Below, piece after piece: positions 41,201-45,808 of a DNA stretch of 64,000 nucleotides. Position 1 is the first letter of the stretch; every line of letters starts with the position of its first letter. The notes under the pieces were generated by a model, which saw nothing but the letters and a program-made list of their open reading frames with translations, searched no databases and was not told the DNA's origin. The position numbers and the translations under genes are program-made. Source of the stretch: Zoroaster sp. YZ-2022 (taxonomy: Eukaryota; Echinodermata; Asteroidea; Forcipulatida; Zoroasteridae); contig CM055835.1 in assembly GCA_029582265.1 (NCBI GenBank), positions 11,711,498-11,775,497 on the forward strand, read 5' to 3'.

Positions 41201-42414
41201 CACAACATGAACTAACGATTTACCTTCTTTTGTCTCTAAGCGAGGGCCCCCTTCACTTTGTGACATCATATGCCTAAGGTCTAATGGAGTGTCCCAAGCA
41301 TTTTGAGAAATTCCTTAGGAGATCCTATAAAACCACTACCAGACCCAGGAGGGGAGTGGGTTGGGTGATGTGTTTGTCCCCTTTTTAATGGGCATCTCAT
41401 GAATTATTTTTTCCCCCTTAAATGAAGGCGACGTTAAAACAAGAAGGTTTGATTGGTCAGTATAAGGCACAGAGGGCCACAGCACGAGGAGTGGACTGTA
41501 AGATGGAGAACACAACGCAGAATCTGACCAGTGAAGATGCAGCAAGTGCAACAGGGCCTACCAGTCAGACAAGACAAAGAATCAAACAAAAAGGTATCAA
41601 TTGACCAGGAAGGTTATTAAAGATATTGCAATAGGTTCATTTCATGGATAATAATATTATTGAGTTGTTATAAAGTAATATTTCATATAAATAATCAAAT
41701 AAATCACAAGGGAAACTGACTATGTACATCAATGCATTGTTTGGAGTGAACAAAGAAAATTTACTTGACAGGGATATGAACCTGTGACCTCTATGTTTAA
41801 CATTCCAGTGCTCTATCAACTCAGCCATCTAGCCATATGTTGGTGGTCTCCCTATTTTGTCAGTTACTTTGTTTAAACCTTTAACCAGCAGATTTTTGGG
41901 TGGTCGTCGCGGTGTTTTATACCATTATACATTTTTTATGGTGAAGTTGTAAGTAGGTCATGATCTAAAAAACAAAAAACTTACCTGGAATCATTCTAAG
42001 AAAGCTGAGGAGCATTTATCCATGAAACAATCAATTACTTACATCAAACATCATACATACATTCTCGGTTTACTCAAAAGTTCCAAAAGTTTTGACCCAA
42101 AACGCAATAACACCTGGAAGTGCTGAGCAGATCCTTCTAGATGATCAGGGTGCCCTCATTTGGTATGATTAGGTCAACCAAAGGATAATTATCTATGCAG
42201 GGAGTGAATGCATTCATTTAATACCTGCAAACGCAGATTAACGTAATTAAATTTTTACCGTAATTAAGTTCTAATTGATTTGGTCTATTTAATCTAATTT
42301 TCAGCGCCCTTAAGTGCCATCTTAATGAATCTTCAATCACTGACAGCTGAAGTCCTGAAAGATGATGACGATGACAGCAATGGCGATGATATTGAGAATA
42401 CCGTCAAAGAGTAG
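11152..42414 (+). CDS. CCHCR1: CCHCR1 orthologue, whole coding span (20 exons)
   Basis: This is the coding span of a coiled-coil alpha-helical rod protein. Exons are 11152-11215, 16463-16589, 17010-17058, 17624-17884, 18743-18930, 19449-19584, 22892-22999, 23519-23571, 26358-26445, 27789-27899, 28004-28110, 33180-33292, 36856-36979, 37575-37699, 38374-38444, 38720-38837, 39559-39660, 40158-40309, 41428-41593 and 42305-42414. All junctions are GT-AG with matching phase, giving 790 aa. Landmarks shared with vertebrate CCHCR1 as I know it: LPPSSFQ near the N-terminus, WREKVFELLVQLK (about 330), GLLARKDAIWQLR (about 470), RLNDARREQAKA (about 637), LRQLERQ, and ATLKQEGLIGQYK (about 700). The human protein is a centrosome and P-body coiled-coil protein bound to EDC4; the same role here is inference. 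Only the first exon is uncertain. Confidence 0.9.
11841..11925 (+). CDS. CCHCR1: CCHCR1 exon 1, candidate B
   Basis: ATG at 11841 is directly preceded by an in-frame TGA. Twenty-eight codons (starting MRQLEVSKNN) end at a consensus donor, AAAG|GTGAGT, also phase 1. Splicing to 16463 would give 797 aa. It may be an alternative first exon with its own promoter, or the true one in place of candidate A. Confidence 0.4.
12333..12425 (+). mobile_element. Penelope-like terminal fragment
   Basis: Runs from CAGAACTAATTACTACTC through CCACATGGTGTCACCGCAA to CACCATGCAAAGCTACAAG, matching the right end of the complete copy at 30355-30628. The fragment at 7066 is the same family in opposite orientation. 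Confidence 0.7.
12426..14715 (+). other. CCHCR1 intron 1, AT-rich
   Basis: No exon supported. Two direct copies of about 100 bp (around 12500-12615 and 12660-12785) share CATCTTTCCAGTCCAATAT and TCGCGGATTTCAGTGTAAA. The segment 13640-13960 is open in places and slightly GC-richer but matches nothing I recognise. Confidence 0.4.
14720..15488. mobile_element. TTAA-flanked element (piggyBac-like, non-autonomous)
   Basis: TTAA occurs at 14716-14719 and 15489-15492. Directly inside are CCCTAAC and its complement GTTAGGG, and next to each end lie CATCCTCAATCC-type repeats. TTAA duplication and CCC/GGG ends are hallmarks of piggyBac elements. There is no transposase. The interior holds a minisatellite (15268-15445) and a short palindrome around a CACACATGTGTG core near 15096. 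Confidence 0.7.
15268..15445 (+). repeat. Minisatellite, unit about 50 bp
   Basis: Units built from CATCCTCAATCCTCCAAAAT followed by CCTCATGTTTTTCAAACACC-type or CTTCAATCACC-type spacers, about four copies. Similar half-units lie at 14795-14890. The repeat gives an apparent ORF with recurring ILNPPKS, which is not a gene. Confidence 0.8.
15489..16462 (+). other. CCHCR1 intron 1, distal part
   Basis: No coding exon or repeat family was recognised between the TTAA element and the exon-2 acceptor (TTGACAG, 16462). Confidence 0.5.
16463..16589 (+). CDS. CCHCR1: CCHCR1 exon 2 (residues 22-64)
   Basis: Acceptor TTGACAG, donor CTCCG|GTAAAA; phase 1 in, 2 out. It encodes the PHGTQLLPPSSFQKRSAPEP segment that resembles the vertebrate N-terminal PPSHFQ region, then the start of the coiled coil (KVDELQQENKQLR). 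Confidence 0.8.
16730..16860 (+). repeat. Dispersed repeat, copy 1
   Basis: Shares GGCCTCNGTNGCCCTGGTC, TTAAAAATG and CCCATAGACATT...GATATT...AATGGAAGTGCCC with 27318-27415. No coding potential; both copies lie in CCHCR1 introns in the same orientation. Confidence 0.65.
17010..17058 (+). CDS. CCHCR1: CCHCR1 exon 3 (residues 64-80)
   Basis: Acceptor CTCCAACAG, donor CAA|GTAAGT. One base completes Arg; 16 further codons, phase 0 out (NAKLREDSLPKDHQSQ). Confidence 0.75.
17222..17372 (+). mobile_element. tRNA-derived SINE fragment
   Basis: A-box-like TATGGCTTAGTGG, B-box-like GGTTCCAATCC (near 17288) and the downstream CTTCTCTCCACCCAGAGG / GTAAATGGG block found in the SINEs at 36288 and 49510. 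The 3' part is lost. Confidence 0.65.
17624..17884 (+). CDS. CCHCR1: CCHCR1 exon 4 (residues 81-167)
   Basis: Acceptor TTTTGCAG, donor ATGCAG|GTTAAA, phase 0 on both sides, 87 codons. After a Pro-rich start it enters heptad-rich coiled coil (ILNKQATELAQVKSEVMTLR and DLEEKLRKADVK). Confidence 0.85.
17885..18742 (+). other. CCHCR1 intron 4
   Basis: No exon or element supported; a poly-C then poly-A stretch lies at 18543-18569. Confidence 0.5.
18743..18930 (+). CDS. CCHCR1: CCHCR1 exon 5 (residues 168-230)
   Basis: Acceptor GCATTTCAG, donor AACAG|GTAGTT; phase 0 in, 2 out. Uninterrupted charged coiled coil (KHEAEMAERQEKIEGMREEL). Confidence 0.9.
19449..19584 (+). CDS. CCHCR1: CCHCR1 exon 6 (residues 230-275)
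   Basis: Acceptor TTACAACAG, donor ATCAAA|GTGAGT; phase 2 in, 0 out. The LTQLKTYIGDTQ segment matches the vertebrate LRKYVGEQ region in position. Confidence 0.9.
19650..20900 (+). pseudogene. Penelope-like element, reverse transcriptase relic
   Basis: In CCHCR1 intron 6. Pieces of one reading direction with frameshifts and stops: FGNKFFLQKIGCAMGS just before the GSTASPE motif, then WWRCRDDVLVIYSG (the catalytic [Y/R]xDD strand), the INYLDLTIFKG strand and the TKPTKT step, then a C-terminal region with HKLPKG and PFVAFRKAQNIR motifs typical of Penelope-like polymerases. No GIY-YIG domain follows, so the copy is truncated as well as mutated. Confidence 0.75.
21080..21930 (+). pseudogene. BED-like zinc-finger ORF of a DNA transposon, broken
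   Basis: From ATG at 21411 a short ORF (starting MPRILDRNEEQ, with a KEKWKWSWLEED motif) stops near 21549. After a frameshift the reading continues through CTLCNKLINYG and ALKAHVTTAEHV, a C-x2-C ... H-x5-H finger as in hAT-type proteins, and then a Ser-rich linker. The rest is missing. The upstream 21090-21400 may be its promoter region. Confidence 0.55.
21945..22385 (+). repeat. Dispersed repeat, copy 1 (compare 33945-34255)
   Basis: Shares AAGGATCTGAAAA...ATCCTGTCTCT, TTGACCAAT(C/T)GGTCA, ATTGTCAAA(C/T)TGACAAAC and ATAGTCAGATA(C/T)GGAC with the block at 33945. No coding potential. It may be the tail of a retroelement. Confidence 0.6.
22398..22582. mobile_element. Foldback MITE, about 185 bp
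   Basis: Almost perfect palindrome: AGAGCTGCCAACTCTTCCGG on the left and its complement on the right, with inner arms ACTTACTTAAA / TTTAAGTAAGT and GGAGGCC...GGCCTCC. No ORF. Confidence 0.8.
22621..22712. mobile_element. hAT MITE, 92 bp
   Basis: Ends TAAGCTTGGGCAATA / TATCGCCCAAGTTTA, flanked by an exact 8-bp duplication ATTGACAT (22613-22620 and 22713-22720). The interior is ATATCG-rich. It is the shortest member of the family at 34416 and 42574. Confidence 0.85.
22892..22999 (+). CDS. CCHCR1: CCHCR1 exon 7 (residues 276-311)
   Basis: Acceptor CTACTAG, donor GCCAGG|GTAAGC, phase 0 on both sides, 36 codons. VQLLNIRLTSST corresponds to the vertebrate LLQVRVQSLTH region. Confidence 0.9.
23519..23571 (+). 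CDS. CCHCR1: CCHCR1 exon 8 (residues 312-329)
   Basis: Acceptor CCCCTCAG, donor ACAAG|GTAATC; phase 0 in, 2 out. Encodes VKGDSSDTGKKLQMLLT, which leads directly into the WREKVF signature of exon 9. Confidence 0.9.
23572..26357 (+). other. CCHCR1 intron 8
   Basis: No exon supported. At 24250-24400 there is CTCCCCAGGATTTTT followed by a CpG-rich GCGAGCGCGTAGCG / GGCCCGCTTAAGGGCC stretch, and near 25784 a GTGGGGAGAACT end that could be its partner, so about 24250-25795 may be an inserted element. Similar CCAT/TTTAGTTGAC sequences lie outside both ends (24219 and 25820). A GTACATGTACA palindrome lies near 25105. Confidence 0.35.
26358..26445 (+). CDS. CCHCR1: CCHCR1 exon 9 (residues 329-358), signature exon
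   Basis: Acceptor TGTTACAG, donor TGGCAG|GTGTGT; phase 2 in, 0 out. Encodes RWREKVFELLVQLKTQDL, the most diagnostic stretch of the family; vertebrate CCHCR1 has an almost identical string here. Confidence 0.95.
26970..27012. repeat. (CA)n microsatellite
   Basis: About 20 CA units with two CCCACA interruptions at the 3' end, inside CCHCR1 intron 9. Confidence 0.95.
27318..27480 (+). repeat. Dispersed repeat copy 2, then a Penelope-like hairpin relic
   Basis: 27318-27415 matches 16730-16860. At 27428-27462 it is followed by CTGAAGA, a short stem, and GAAACGTTGAG, then CTGGTTCTTCTCAGAACC, a decayed copy of the hammerhead-like tail family. Confidence 0.55.
27789..27899 (+). CDS. CCHCR1: CCHCR1 exon 10 (residues 359-395)
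   Basis: Acceptor CTCAAAAG after a pyrimidine-rich tract, donor ATTCAG|GTGAAT, phase 0 on both sides, 37 codons (VTDLEEKILSLQNKG). Confidence 0.9.
28004..28110 (+). CDS. CCHCR1: CCHCR1 exon 11 (residues 396-431)
   Basis: Acceptor TCATGAACAG, donor ACAGAG|GTAATT; phase 0 in, 2 out. Encodes LQDELISVQQVAEILDGRL. Confidence 0.9.
28485..28560 (-). repeat. tRNA-like repeat fragment
   Basis: On the minus strand AGTTCAAATCCCGGTGAGG is B-box-like; a short A-box-like stretch lies before it. Decayed tRNA-derived repeat. Confidence 0.4.
28561..30045 (+). other. CCHCR1 intron 11, proximal part
   Basis: No exon. 29655-29880 is a diverged earlier relative of the duplicated segment that follows (ATTATTTTTTGAGAGGTGC, GATAAGCATCTAGCA, CATCAAGAATAGAAAC-type blocks). 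TTAGAGCCCCTCTTTA at 28990 matches one end of the MITE at 3646. Confidence 0.45.
30046..31155 (+). repeat. Intron 11 duplicated segment, copy A
   Basis: Aligns over its length with copy B (31747-32932): shared blocks include GGATTGAGGCGGAGGTTTC, TATGTATATACTATCTACAG, AAGACCTCGGGGCCAC, GCCAAAACTGAAAAA, CCCCTGGAAAAACATGTCCC and ATGCATGCTTCATATCATC. Interrupted by the insertion at 30355-30628, which copy B lacks. Confidence 0.9.
30355..30628. mobile_element. Penelope-derived palindromic element with 12-bp TSD
   Basis: 274 bp, flanked by ACAAAGGAAATT (30343-30354 and 30629-30640), which occurs once at the same place in copy B. The element is an inverted repeat with arms of about 115 bp around a 7-bp centre. 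Each arm carries the family terminus (GGTGACACCATGTG / CACATGGTGTCACTGCAA), a GTTCTGAAAAGAAC hairpin and a hammerhead-like core. The right side extends to CCATGCAAAGCTACAAG. No ORF. Confidence 0.9.
31747..32932 (+). repeat. Intron 11 duplicated segment, copy B
   Basis: Second copy of the segment at 30046, in the same direction, with its own insertion (32406-32718). It contains a TATCTTCAG|CTTTCAG site homologous to the real exon-12 acceptor. Confidence 0.9.
32406..32718. mobile_element. Related short element with 13-bp TSD
   Basis: 313 bp, flanked by CATCAATGAATAT (32393-32405 and 32719-32731); copy A has one copy of that sequence uninterrupted. Inside are a direct repeat of a unit of about 37 bp containing CCGTGAAGTCCC and ATGGTTCTCCCTGAACCAT, a GGTTCTTTTCAGAACC hairpin, and the family end CACATGGTGTTACCGCAA...CCACCATGCAAAG. 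No ORF. Confidence 0.85.
32932..33007 (+). repeat. LINE/SINE 3' tail relic
   Basis: GCCTTGAGCACC, TGGTGGATACGTGTGC, TATATA and a final (ATT)n tract match the common 3' tail of the CR1-like LINEs and SINE near 45809, 49510 and 51560. Confidence 0.65.
33009..33179 (+). repeat. Intron 11 duplicated segment, partial copy C
   Basis: Third, partial copy (TGTCTGTACAATGTGTGG to TATACTATCTACAG). It runs straight into exon 12, so the functional branch region and acceptor of exon 12 belong to the repeated unit. Confidence 0.9.
33180..33292 (+). CDS. CCHCR1: CCHCR1 exon 12 (residues 431-468)
   Basis: Acceptor TATCTACAG, donor TAAAAG|GTGTGT; phase 2 in, 1 out. Encodes the SFDHRISFAVGRIEILKG region, matching the vertebrate NNRLSYAVRKVHTIRG region. 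The acceptor six bases downstream (TTTAAG) would put a stop in frame. Confidence 0.9.
33293..33944 (+). other. CCHCR1 intron 12, proximal part
   Basis: A dispersed head AAAGGGAATGTACAGCATT lies at 33330 (also at 38945 and 39770), and two direct copies of ATGCAGATATTT...ATCGCAC lie at 33794 and 33839. No exon. Confidence 0.45.
33945..34255 (+). repeat. Dispersed repeat copy 2 with 3-unit tandem
   Basis: Matches 22150-22385 and ends in three units of about 29 bp reading CAACAAAACAAAC(G/T)G(T/C)CC (34150-34250). Confidence 0.65.
34416..36162. mobile_element. hAT element, non-autonomous, with nested insertion
   Basis: Ends TAAGCTTGGGACATGATA / GATATCGCCTAAGCTTA; flanks TTCGCTGT (34408-34415) and TTCCCTGT (36163-36170) match at 7 of 8 bases. 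The interior shares CAGAAATTCCATGGAAA and AAGTGAGAAACAAAA with the copy at 42574. No transposase ORF. A TTAA element lies inside at 34916-35220. Confidence 0.8.
34916..35220 (+). mobile_element. TTAA-flanked element, 305 bp, family copy 1
   Basis: TTAA at 34912-34915 and 35221-35224; ends CCCTCCTACTATAGC / TAGTAGTAGGAGGG. Homologous throughout, in opposite orientation, to 56098-56409 (shared CAAATGTGCACACAGGGGC, CTTACTACACGTAAGGTTT). PiggyBac-like MITE nested in a hAT element. Confidence 0.85.
36288..36655 (+). mobile_element. tRNA-derived SINE, nearly full length
   Basis: A box TTGCTGAGTGGTTTAGTG and B box GGGTTCAAATCCTA with correct order and spacing. The body includes GACACTTTACTGTAATTAC and AAATGGGTACCTGTGAG, and the 3' end is GCGCTATATAAGAATG followed by (ATT)n. 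It ends about 200 bp before exon 13. Confidence 0.85.
36656..36855 (+). other. CCHCR1 intron 12, distal end
   Basis: Contains ACACGGTGTCATTGCAAAC (36699), a relic of the Penelope-like family terminus. The sequence before exon 13 is open in the same frame from 36753, so an upstream acceptor (GATTCAG, 36825, also phase 1) would add ten residues. Confidence 0.4.
36856..36979 (+). CDS. CCHCR1: CCHCR1 exon 13 (residues 469-510)
   Basis: Acceptor GTGAAATCAG, donor CACAG|GTAAAG; phase 1 in, 2 out. GLLARKDAIWQLREKE aligns without gap to vertebrate GLIARKLALAQLRQE, which decides the acceptor. A low-complexity Asp/Asn-rich end follows. Confidence 0.85.
36980..37574 (+). other. CCHCR1 intron 13
   Basis: A Penelope-like family terminus relic lies at about 37200-37260 (CCAAATGGTGTTATCGCAAAC). 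Otherwise nothing recognised. Confidence 0.45.
37575..37699 (+). CDS. CCHCR1: CCHCR1 exon 14 (residues 510-551)
   Basis: Acceptor AATGCATAAG, donor GAAAT|GTAAGA; phase 2 in, 1 out. Coiled coil LETELQQVTHERDALATRI parallels the vertebrate LELQQLREERNRLDAEL region. The nearer GAGCAG acceptor gives the wrong phase. Confidence 0.85.
38374..38444 (+). CDS. CCHCR1: CCHCR1 exon 15 (residues 552-575)
   Basis: Acceptor TTGTTGTCAG, donor TCAAAG|GTCAGT; phase 1 in, 0 out (ESKQEQDASRIQELEFQ). An alternative donor seven bases upstream (AAAG|GTCAAA) would break the frame. Confidence 0.85.
38720..38837 (+). CDS. CCHCR1: CCHCR1 exon 16 (residues 576-614)
   Basis: Acceptor ATAATTATAG, donor AAAGAG|GTAAAT; phase 0 in, 1 out. 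Coiled coil (DKLDRTEAECQESNRTISKL). Confidence 0.9.
38944..39215 (+). repeat. Dispersed intronic repeat, copy 1
   Basis: Head AAGGGGAATGTACAGCATTG, tail GATGATTGCCGGAACCTTT...CTTCACATCA. The same head and tail pair occurs at 39768-40050 and the head alone at 33330; both full copies sit in the introns flanking exon 17. Probably a MITE family. Confidence 0.55.
39559..39660 (+). CDS. CCHCR1: CCHCR1 exon 17 (residues 615-648)
   Basis: Acceptor CCACGACAG, donor AAGCTG|GTACGT; phase 1 in and out. Encodes EMEHRLNDARREQAKA, nearly identical to the vertebrate ERRLNEARREHAKA stretch. Confidence 0.95.
39768..40050 (+). repeat. Dispersed intronic repeat, copy 2
   Basis: AAGGGAATGGACAACATTGG head and GATGATTGGCACCTTT...CTTCACATCA tail as in 38944-39215; the interiors have diverged. 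Confidence 0.55.
40158..40309 (+). CDS. CCHCR1: CCHCR1 exon 18 (residues 649-699)
   Basis: Acceptor TTTTTCCCCAG, donor CTAATG|GTAAGA; phase 1 in, 0 out. VVCLRQLERQMGRERERSAE and the QLRQAEKDRNLLM end match the vertebrate LRQIQRR and LERDKNLML landmarks in order. Confidence 0.95.
40310..41427 (+). other. CCHCR1 intron 18
   Basis: Several loosely related units containing GGGAACA / CCCATTAGG / CATCAG(C/T)(A/T)TTT recur between 40330 and 41130, consistent with a decayed local repeat around a TTCCCAGCTAG motif (40397, 40930, 41020). No exon. Confidence 0.45.
41428..41593 (+). CDS. CCHCR1: CCHCR1 exon 19 (residues 700-754)
   Basis: Acceptor AAATGAAG after a T/C-rich tract, donor AAAAAG|GTATCA; phase 0 in, 1 out. 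ATLKQEGLIGQYKAQR is the conserved C-terminal signature (vertebrate ATLQQEGLLSRYKQQR); a Ser/Thr/Gln-rich linker follows. Confidence 0.95.
41760..41832 (-). repeat. tRNA-like sequence (SINE head or dead tRNA)
   Basis: On the minus strand: GATGGCTGAGTTGATAGAGC (A box) and AGGTTCATATCCCTG (B box) about 35 bp apart. The acceptor stem does not pair convincingly, so a tRNA-derived repeat is more likely than a functional tRNA. Confidence 0.5.
42305..42414 (+). CDS. CCHCR1: CCHCR1 exon 20, terminal (residues 755-790)
   Basis: Acceptor TCTAATTTTCAG, stop TAG at 42412-42414. PLSAILMNLQSLTAEVL resembles the vertebrate LSVLLDDLQDLSEAI near the C-terminus; an acidic DDDDD tail ends the protein. Confidence 0.9.
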
Positions 42415-42573
42415 ACACTCAACCATAATGCAGATGAGAACACAAAGGTACACATATAAGTCTGGGTAAACACCTTACAGAAAATGTTAATCAAGAATAT
42501 TGAATGGCTGTTATAGGATGGCAAACCCAGTGTCCCTCTACTTTCAGTACAATTTTCCAACAAGTTGACTGAC
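42415..42573 (+). other. CCHCR1: CCHCR1 proximal 3' UTR
   Basis: No AATAAA between the stop and the hAT element. The first consensus signal downstream is AATAAA at about 43859, beyond that element, so the transcript may run through the transposon or use a weak signal. Confidence 0.4.
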
Positions 42574-43740
42574 TAGGCTTGGGCGATGACACAATAATAT
42601 CGAATATCGCGATATTTTTTTTATTCGATTATGATATCGAGAACTTTTCAAATTATCGCGATATTGGCAAATTGCGATGAAAAAAATATATATCGCGAAG
42701 AAAAAAAATATCGTGATTAAAAAAAATCCTCGATTGTCAGTCGTGTCAGAAATTCCATGGAAAAAACTTAGGAAGTCTTCAGCTTTCGGAAGTGAGAAAC
42801 AAAATCGAACTACTTCTGTGGTAAGCCGACTGTCTGTGTCATATCACAAAGGAGCCGCCTAACAAGTGTTGTTTAAAATCCACCGCCACTCAAAGAAATA
42901 TATTCAGCTCAGACGGAATAAGTATTGGGGATTGAATGGGGTATTTGATCCAACAATATGTAGAGAATGTTAACATCTCACTGTCTATCCATGGTGGTCT
43001 AGTCTGTGACTCTGGCCGCCTGGCGCACCACGTGCGACGACATTATATCATGCATATTTAAATATATGCAGAATATGGGCATTACCTTAAAAATCAACAA
43101 CAAAATAACATTTGCAGTAAGTGCAGGTGCTCTGTGCTCACATTAGTCATGAAATAAATCAAAGCATGGATCGGCAGCAATTCGATCAAAGTTGGCAGCC
43201 GGGGATTAGGACACTATTCTATTATACCATACTGGGACTCTTGTCTAGTGACAAAACACATACGCTACTCTTTATAAACCATGTGATGTTTATTTAAAAT
43301 AGTGTGAGTACAATCCAAACTCGGTCACATTTTCCGATGTGCAAATGACGTGTCACAATCACATGGTTTTATTATCCTAGGTACTATGCAGGAATAAACC
43401 TAGTCACGTATTTATACTATGACATAGTCACGTGGAACGCGAGTCACATGAACTCAGGCTGATGATTTGATTGGGACGCACGACGCAGTAATCGTCCCAC
43501 ATAGTTATTACGCAAACGAATTTGCCAATGGCCATGGTGCACTAGTGAACGGCGCAATTCCACATGTCTCTCAGCTCCGGTAAGCACTGGCAATTTATTG
43601 TGACGCTTGGGTACATTCCTGTTATTATCGGCTCTAAAGCACTCATACGTGAAAAAAAAAAATTCGCGATATTATCGAAAATCGCGATATATGTTTGACG
43701 ATATATCGTGGATGAAAAATATCGATATTGCCCAAGCCTA
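42574..43740. mobile_element. hAT element, non-autonomous, 1.17 kb
   Basis: Ends TAGGCTTGGGCGATGAC / CGATATTGCCCAAGCCTA with an exact 8-bp duplication TGACTGAC (42566-42573 and 43741-43748). Subterminal regions are rich in ATATCGCGAT. Interior homologous to 34416-36162. No transposase. Confidence 0.9.
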
Positions 43741-44389
43741 TGACTGACCATTCAAAACTGGCTAGTGGATTAGTTGTATGGATAACAGTACCATGTACAG
43801 TTTAGATGCATGTACAGTTTAAGGGACTAGCTGTTTCATCGCCAAATACAAAAACCTAAATAAATCTTCTGAAAAAATTCAACAAAAACCACCCAATAAT
43901 TAAATTTTGAAAGAGAACCCTGACATGGGGCATTTAATAATGGGAATAATAATTTTCAGAACTGGGATGAAATTGCTGTTCTAATATTTATGTAGTAACG
44001 ATAACACAGTCATAGTCATAGCTGTGTGCTTTTCTTACAAGAAGGCAGCCATGTCCAAGCATGCCAGTGAGTAGAGAGTACTGTTAGTGGTTTGCCATAA
44101 TACCATAAGCTCTCTACATTTAGCTCAGTTAGTCAAAGATTCTATTGTCATTTGATAAATGTCTTTAAAATACACCAATAACTTGTGCTGATGTCACACT
44201 CCCAGTCATATATAATAATAATAATAAATTATTCAATGGATACAATGCACTTCAGAGGAGAAATCCAGAAAAGGGTAAACCATTGAAAAACCAGAATGAA
44301 GGTGAAGTTAACAAATATGTTTCAGATTTAAATCCTCGATGTTGTTGAGCGAAATTACACGTCCCAGACTGATACAGAAAAATATTAAA

Positions 44390-44562
44390 CCCTTGAGTTC
44401 TGTGTGTGTGAACGTACATACCATTCGTTGTGGGGTCCAAAACACAATAGAACAATTGGACCCCACAAGGTAACTATAGAAAATCTTGTACCCCACAGGA
44501 GAATTATAAGGAAAAGGGATAATAGAACGAACAAAGGAATACCCCACAAATCAATGTGCGTG

Positions 44563-44596
<34 letters not shown>

Positions 44597-44757
44597 CGAG
44601 CGAGCACTGGCAAGGTTGTGGGGACAGATAACAAAAGGGACGGCAAGACCGCCGTATCTGTGAGTACATTTTCATGTCCCCATAACATTTTCGGTCATTT
44701 TTTGTCCCCACAACTGTGTCTCACAGCATGTAAATGTCCCCACAACTACGGTGCGTG

Positions 44758-44791
<34 letters not shown>

Positions 44792-44944
44792 CGTACACAC
44801 CATTCGTTGTGGGGTCCAAAACACAATAGAACAATTGGACCCCACAAGGTAACTATAGAAAATCTTGTACCCCACAGGAGAATTATAAGGAAAAGGAATA
44901 ATAGAACGAACAAAGGAATACCCCACAAATCAATGTGCGTGAGG

Positions 44945-44970
<26 letters not shown>
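44390..44970. repeat. Duplicated GT-rich unit, period about 380 bp
   Basis: GAACGTACA(T/C)ACCATTCGT to CAATGTGCGTGAGGGTG occurs at about 44410-44568 and 44789-44947 almost unchanged, each followed by (GT)n; another (GT)n lies at 44760-44789. It contains inverted ACCCCACA / TGTGGGGTCC motifs. Apparent ORFs in both frames come from the repeat. Confidence 0.9.
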
Positions 44971-44975
<5 letters not shown>

Positions 44976-45054
44976 CATGGTCAAGCACCGACATGCATTA
45001 CTTCCCAAACTGGACTTTGGGATTAGCTCTTTAATAAATAGGTCACTATGCACC

Positions 45055-45590
45055 GTCAAAGATTTATATATTCATTAATTCATTTATGCATTCGTGTTTT
45101 CATTTGTTCTCTTATTTTATCATGTATTCATTAACTCCTCCATTCGTCTGTGTGTTCTTCTATCCTAAAAAACACATGTTTATTCATTAATCAAATATTC
45201 ATTCATCAAGTTATTTAACAATTTATTCATTTATACATACATTGCTTTAATATGTATATGTGGAATGTGGATCCTTTTTTCCGTAATTATGATTTTAATT
45301 TTGTTTATTGAAATAAAGTGAATATATTTCAAATGAGGCATTTATTTCAAAATAACTGACTGAGAAAAGGGTAAAAAGTAATCCAGTGAATTTATCAATA
45401 TAACACTTTTATATGGACGGTTTGATTATTCTTTGGTTAATTAGTTTGTGAAATATCTCAATTGAAAGTTATTTACTTTGCTTATCCAAGGAACTAATTA
45501 AGCTGCCCACTACTAACAAACTCAGTTACCTGTGAAATTAAAAAATACACAGAATAAATATTTAAGCTTACAGTCTATGAATGTAAAAAG
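45055..45590 (+). repeat. Duplicated block, copy 1 (compare 54075-54560)
   Basis: Shares long nearly identical runs with 54075-54560: GCATTCGTGTTTTCATTTG, GGATCCTTTTTTCCGTA, GGGTAAAAAGTAATCCAGTG, TATATGGACGGTTTGATTA and CTAATTAAGCTGCCCACTAC. A TGAAATAAAGTG signal lies near 45310. Not coding. Confidence 0.9.
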
Positions 45591-45808
45591 CGCTTTGGCT
45601 GAATAATTACTTGGAATGTTCGATATTGTCAACACTTCCAACCAAGCGAGCTTCAATATTTTAATTGAAATTTGAGTCCTATATTGTGTACTTGATACAC
45701 AGGCATGAAATTGTTGCATGCATGGTCTGATGGTGTCTAGTTATGTATTGTCAACACTGAGTTTGACTTGAGTCCATTTAAAGTGACTGTGAATCCGATT
45801 CAAGCCTT

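Noticed and set aside
44385..45034. Overlapping ORFs on both strands with repeated Cys-Val or His-Thr
   Set aside because: They are readings of (GT)n microsatellites and of a duplicated non-coding unit.
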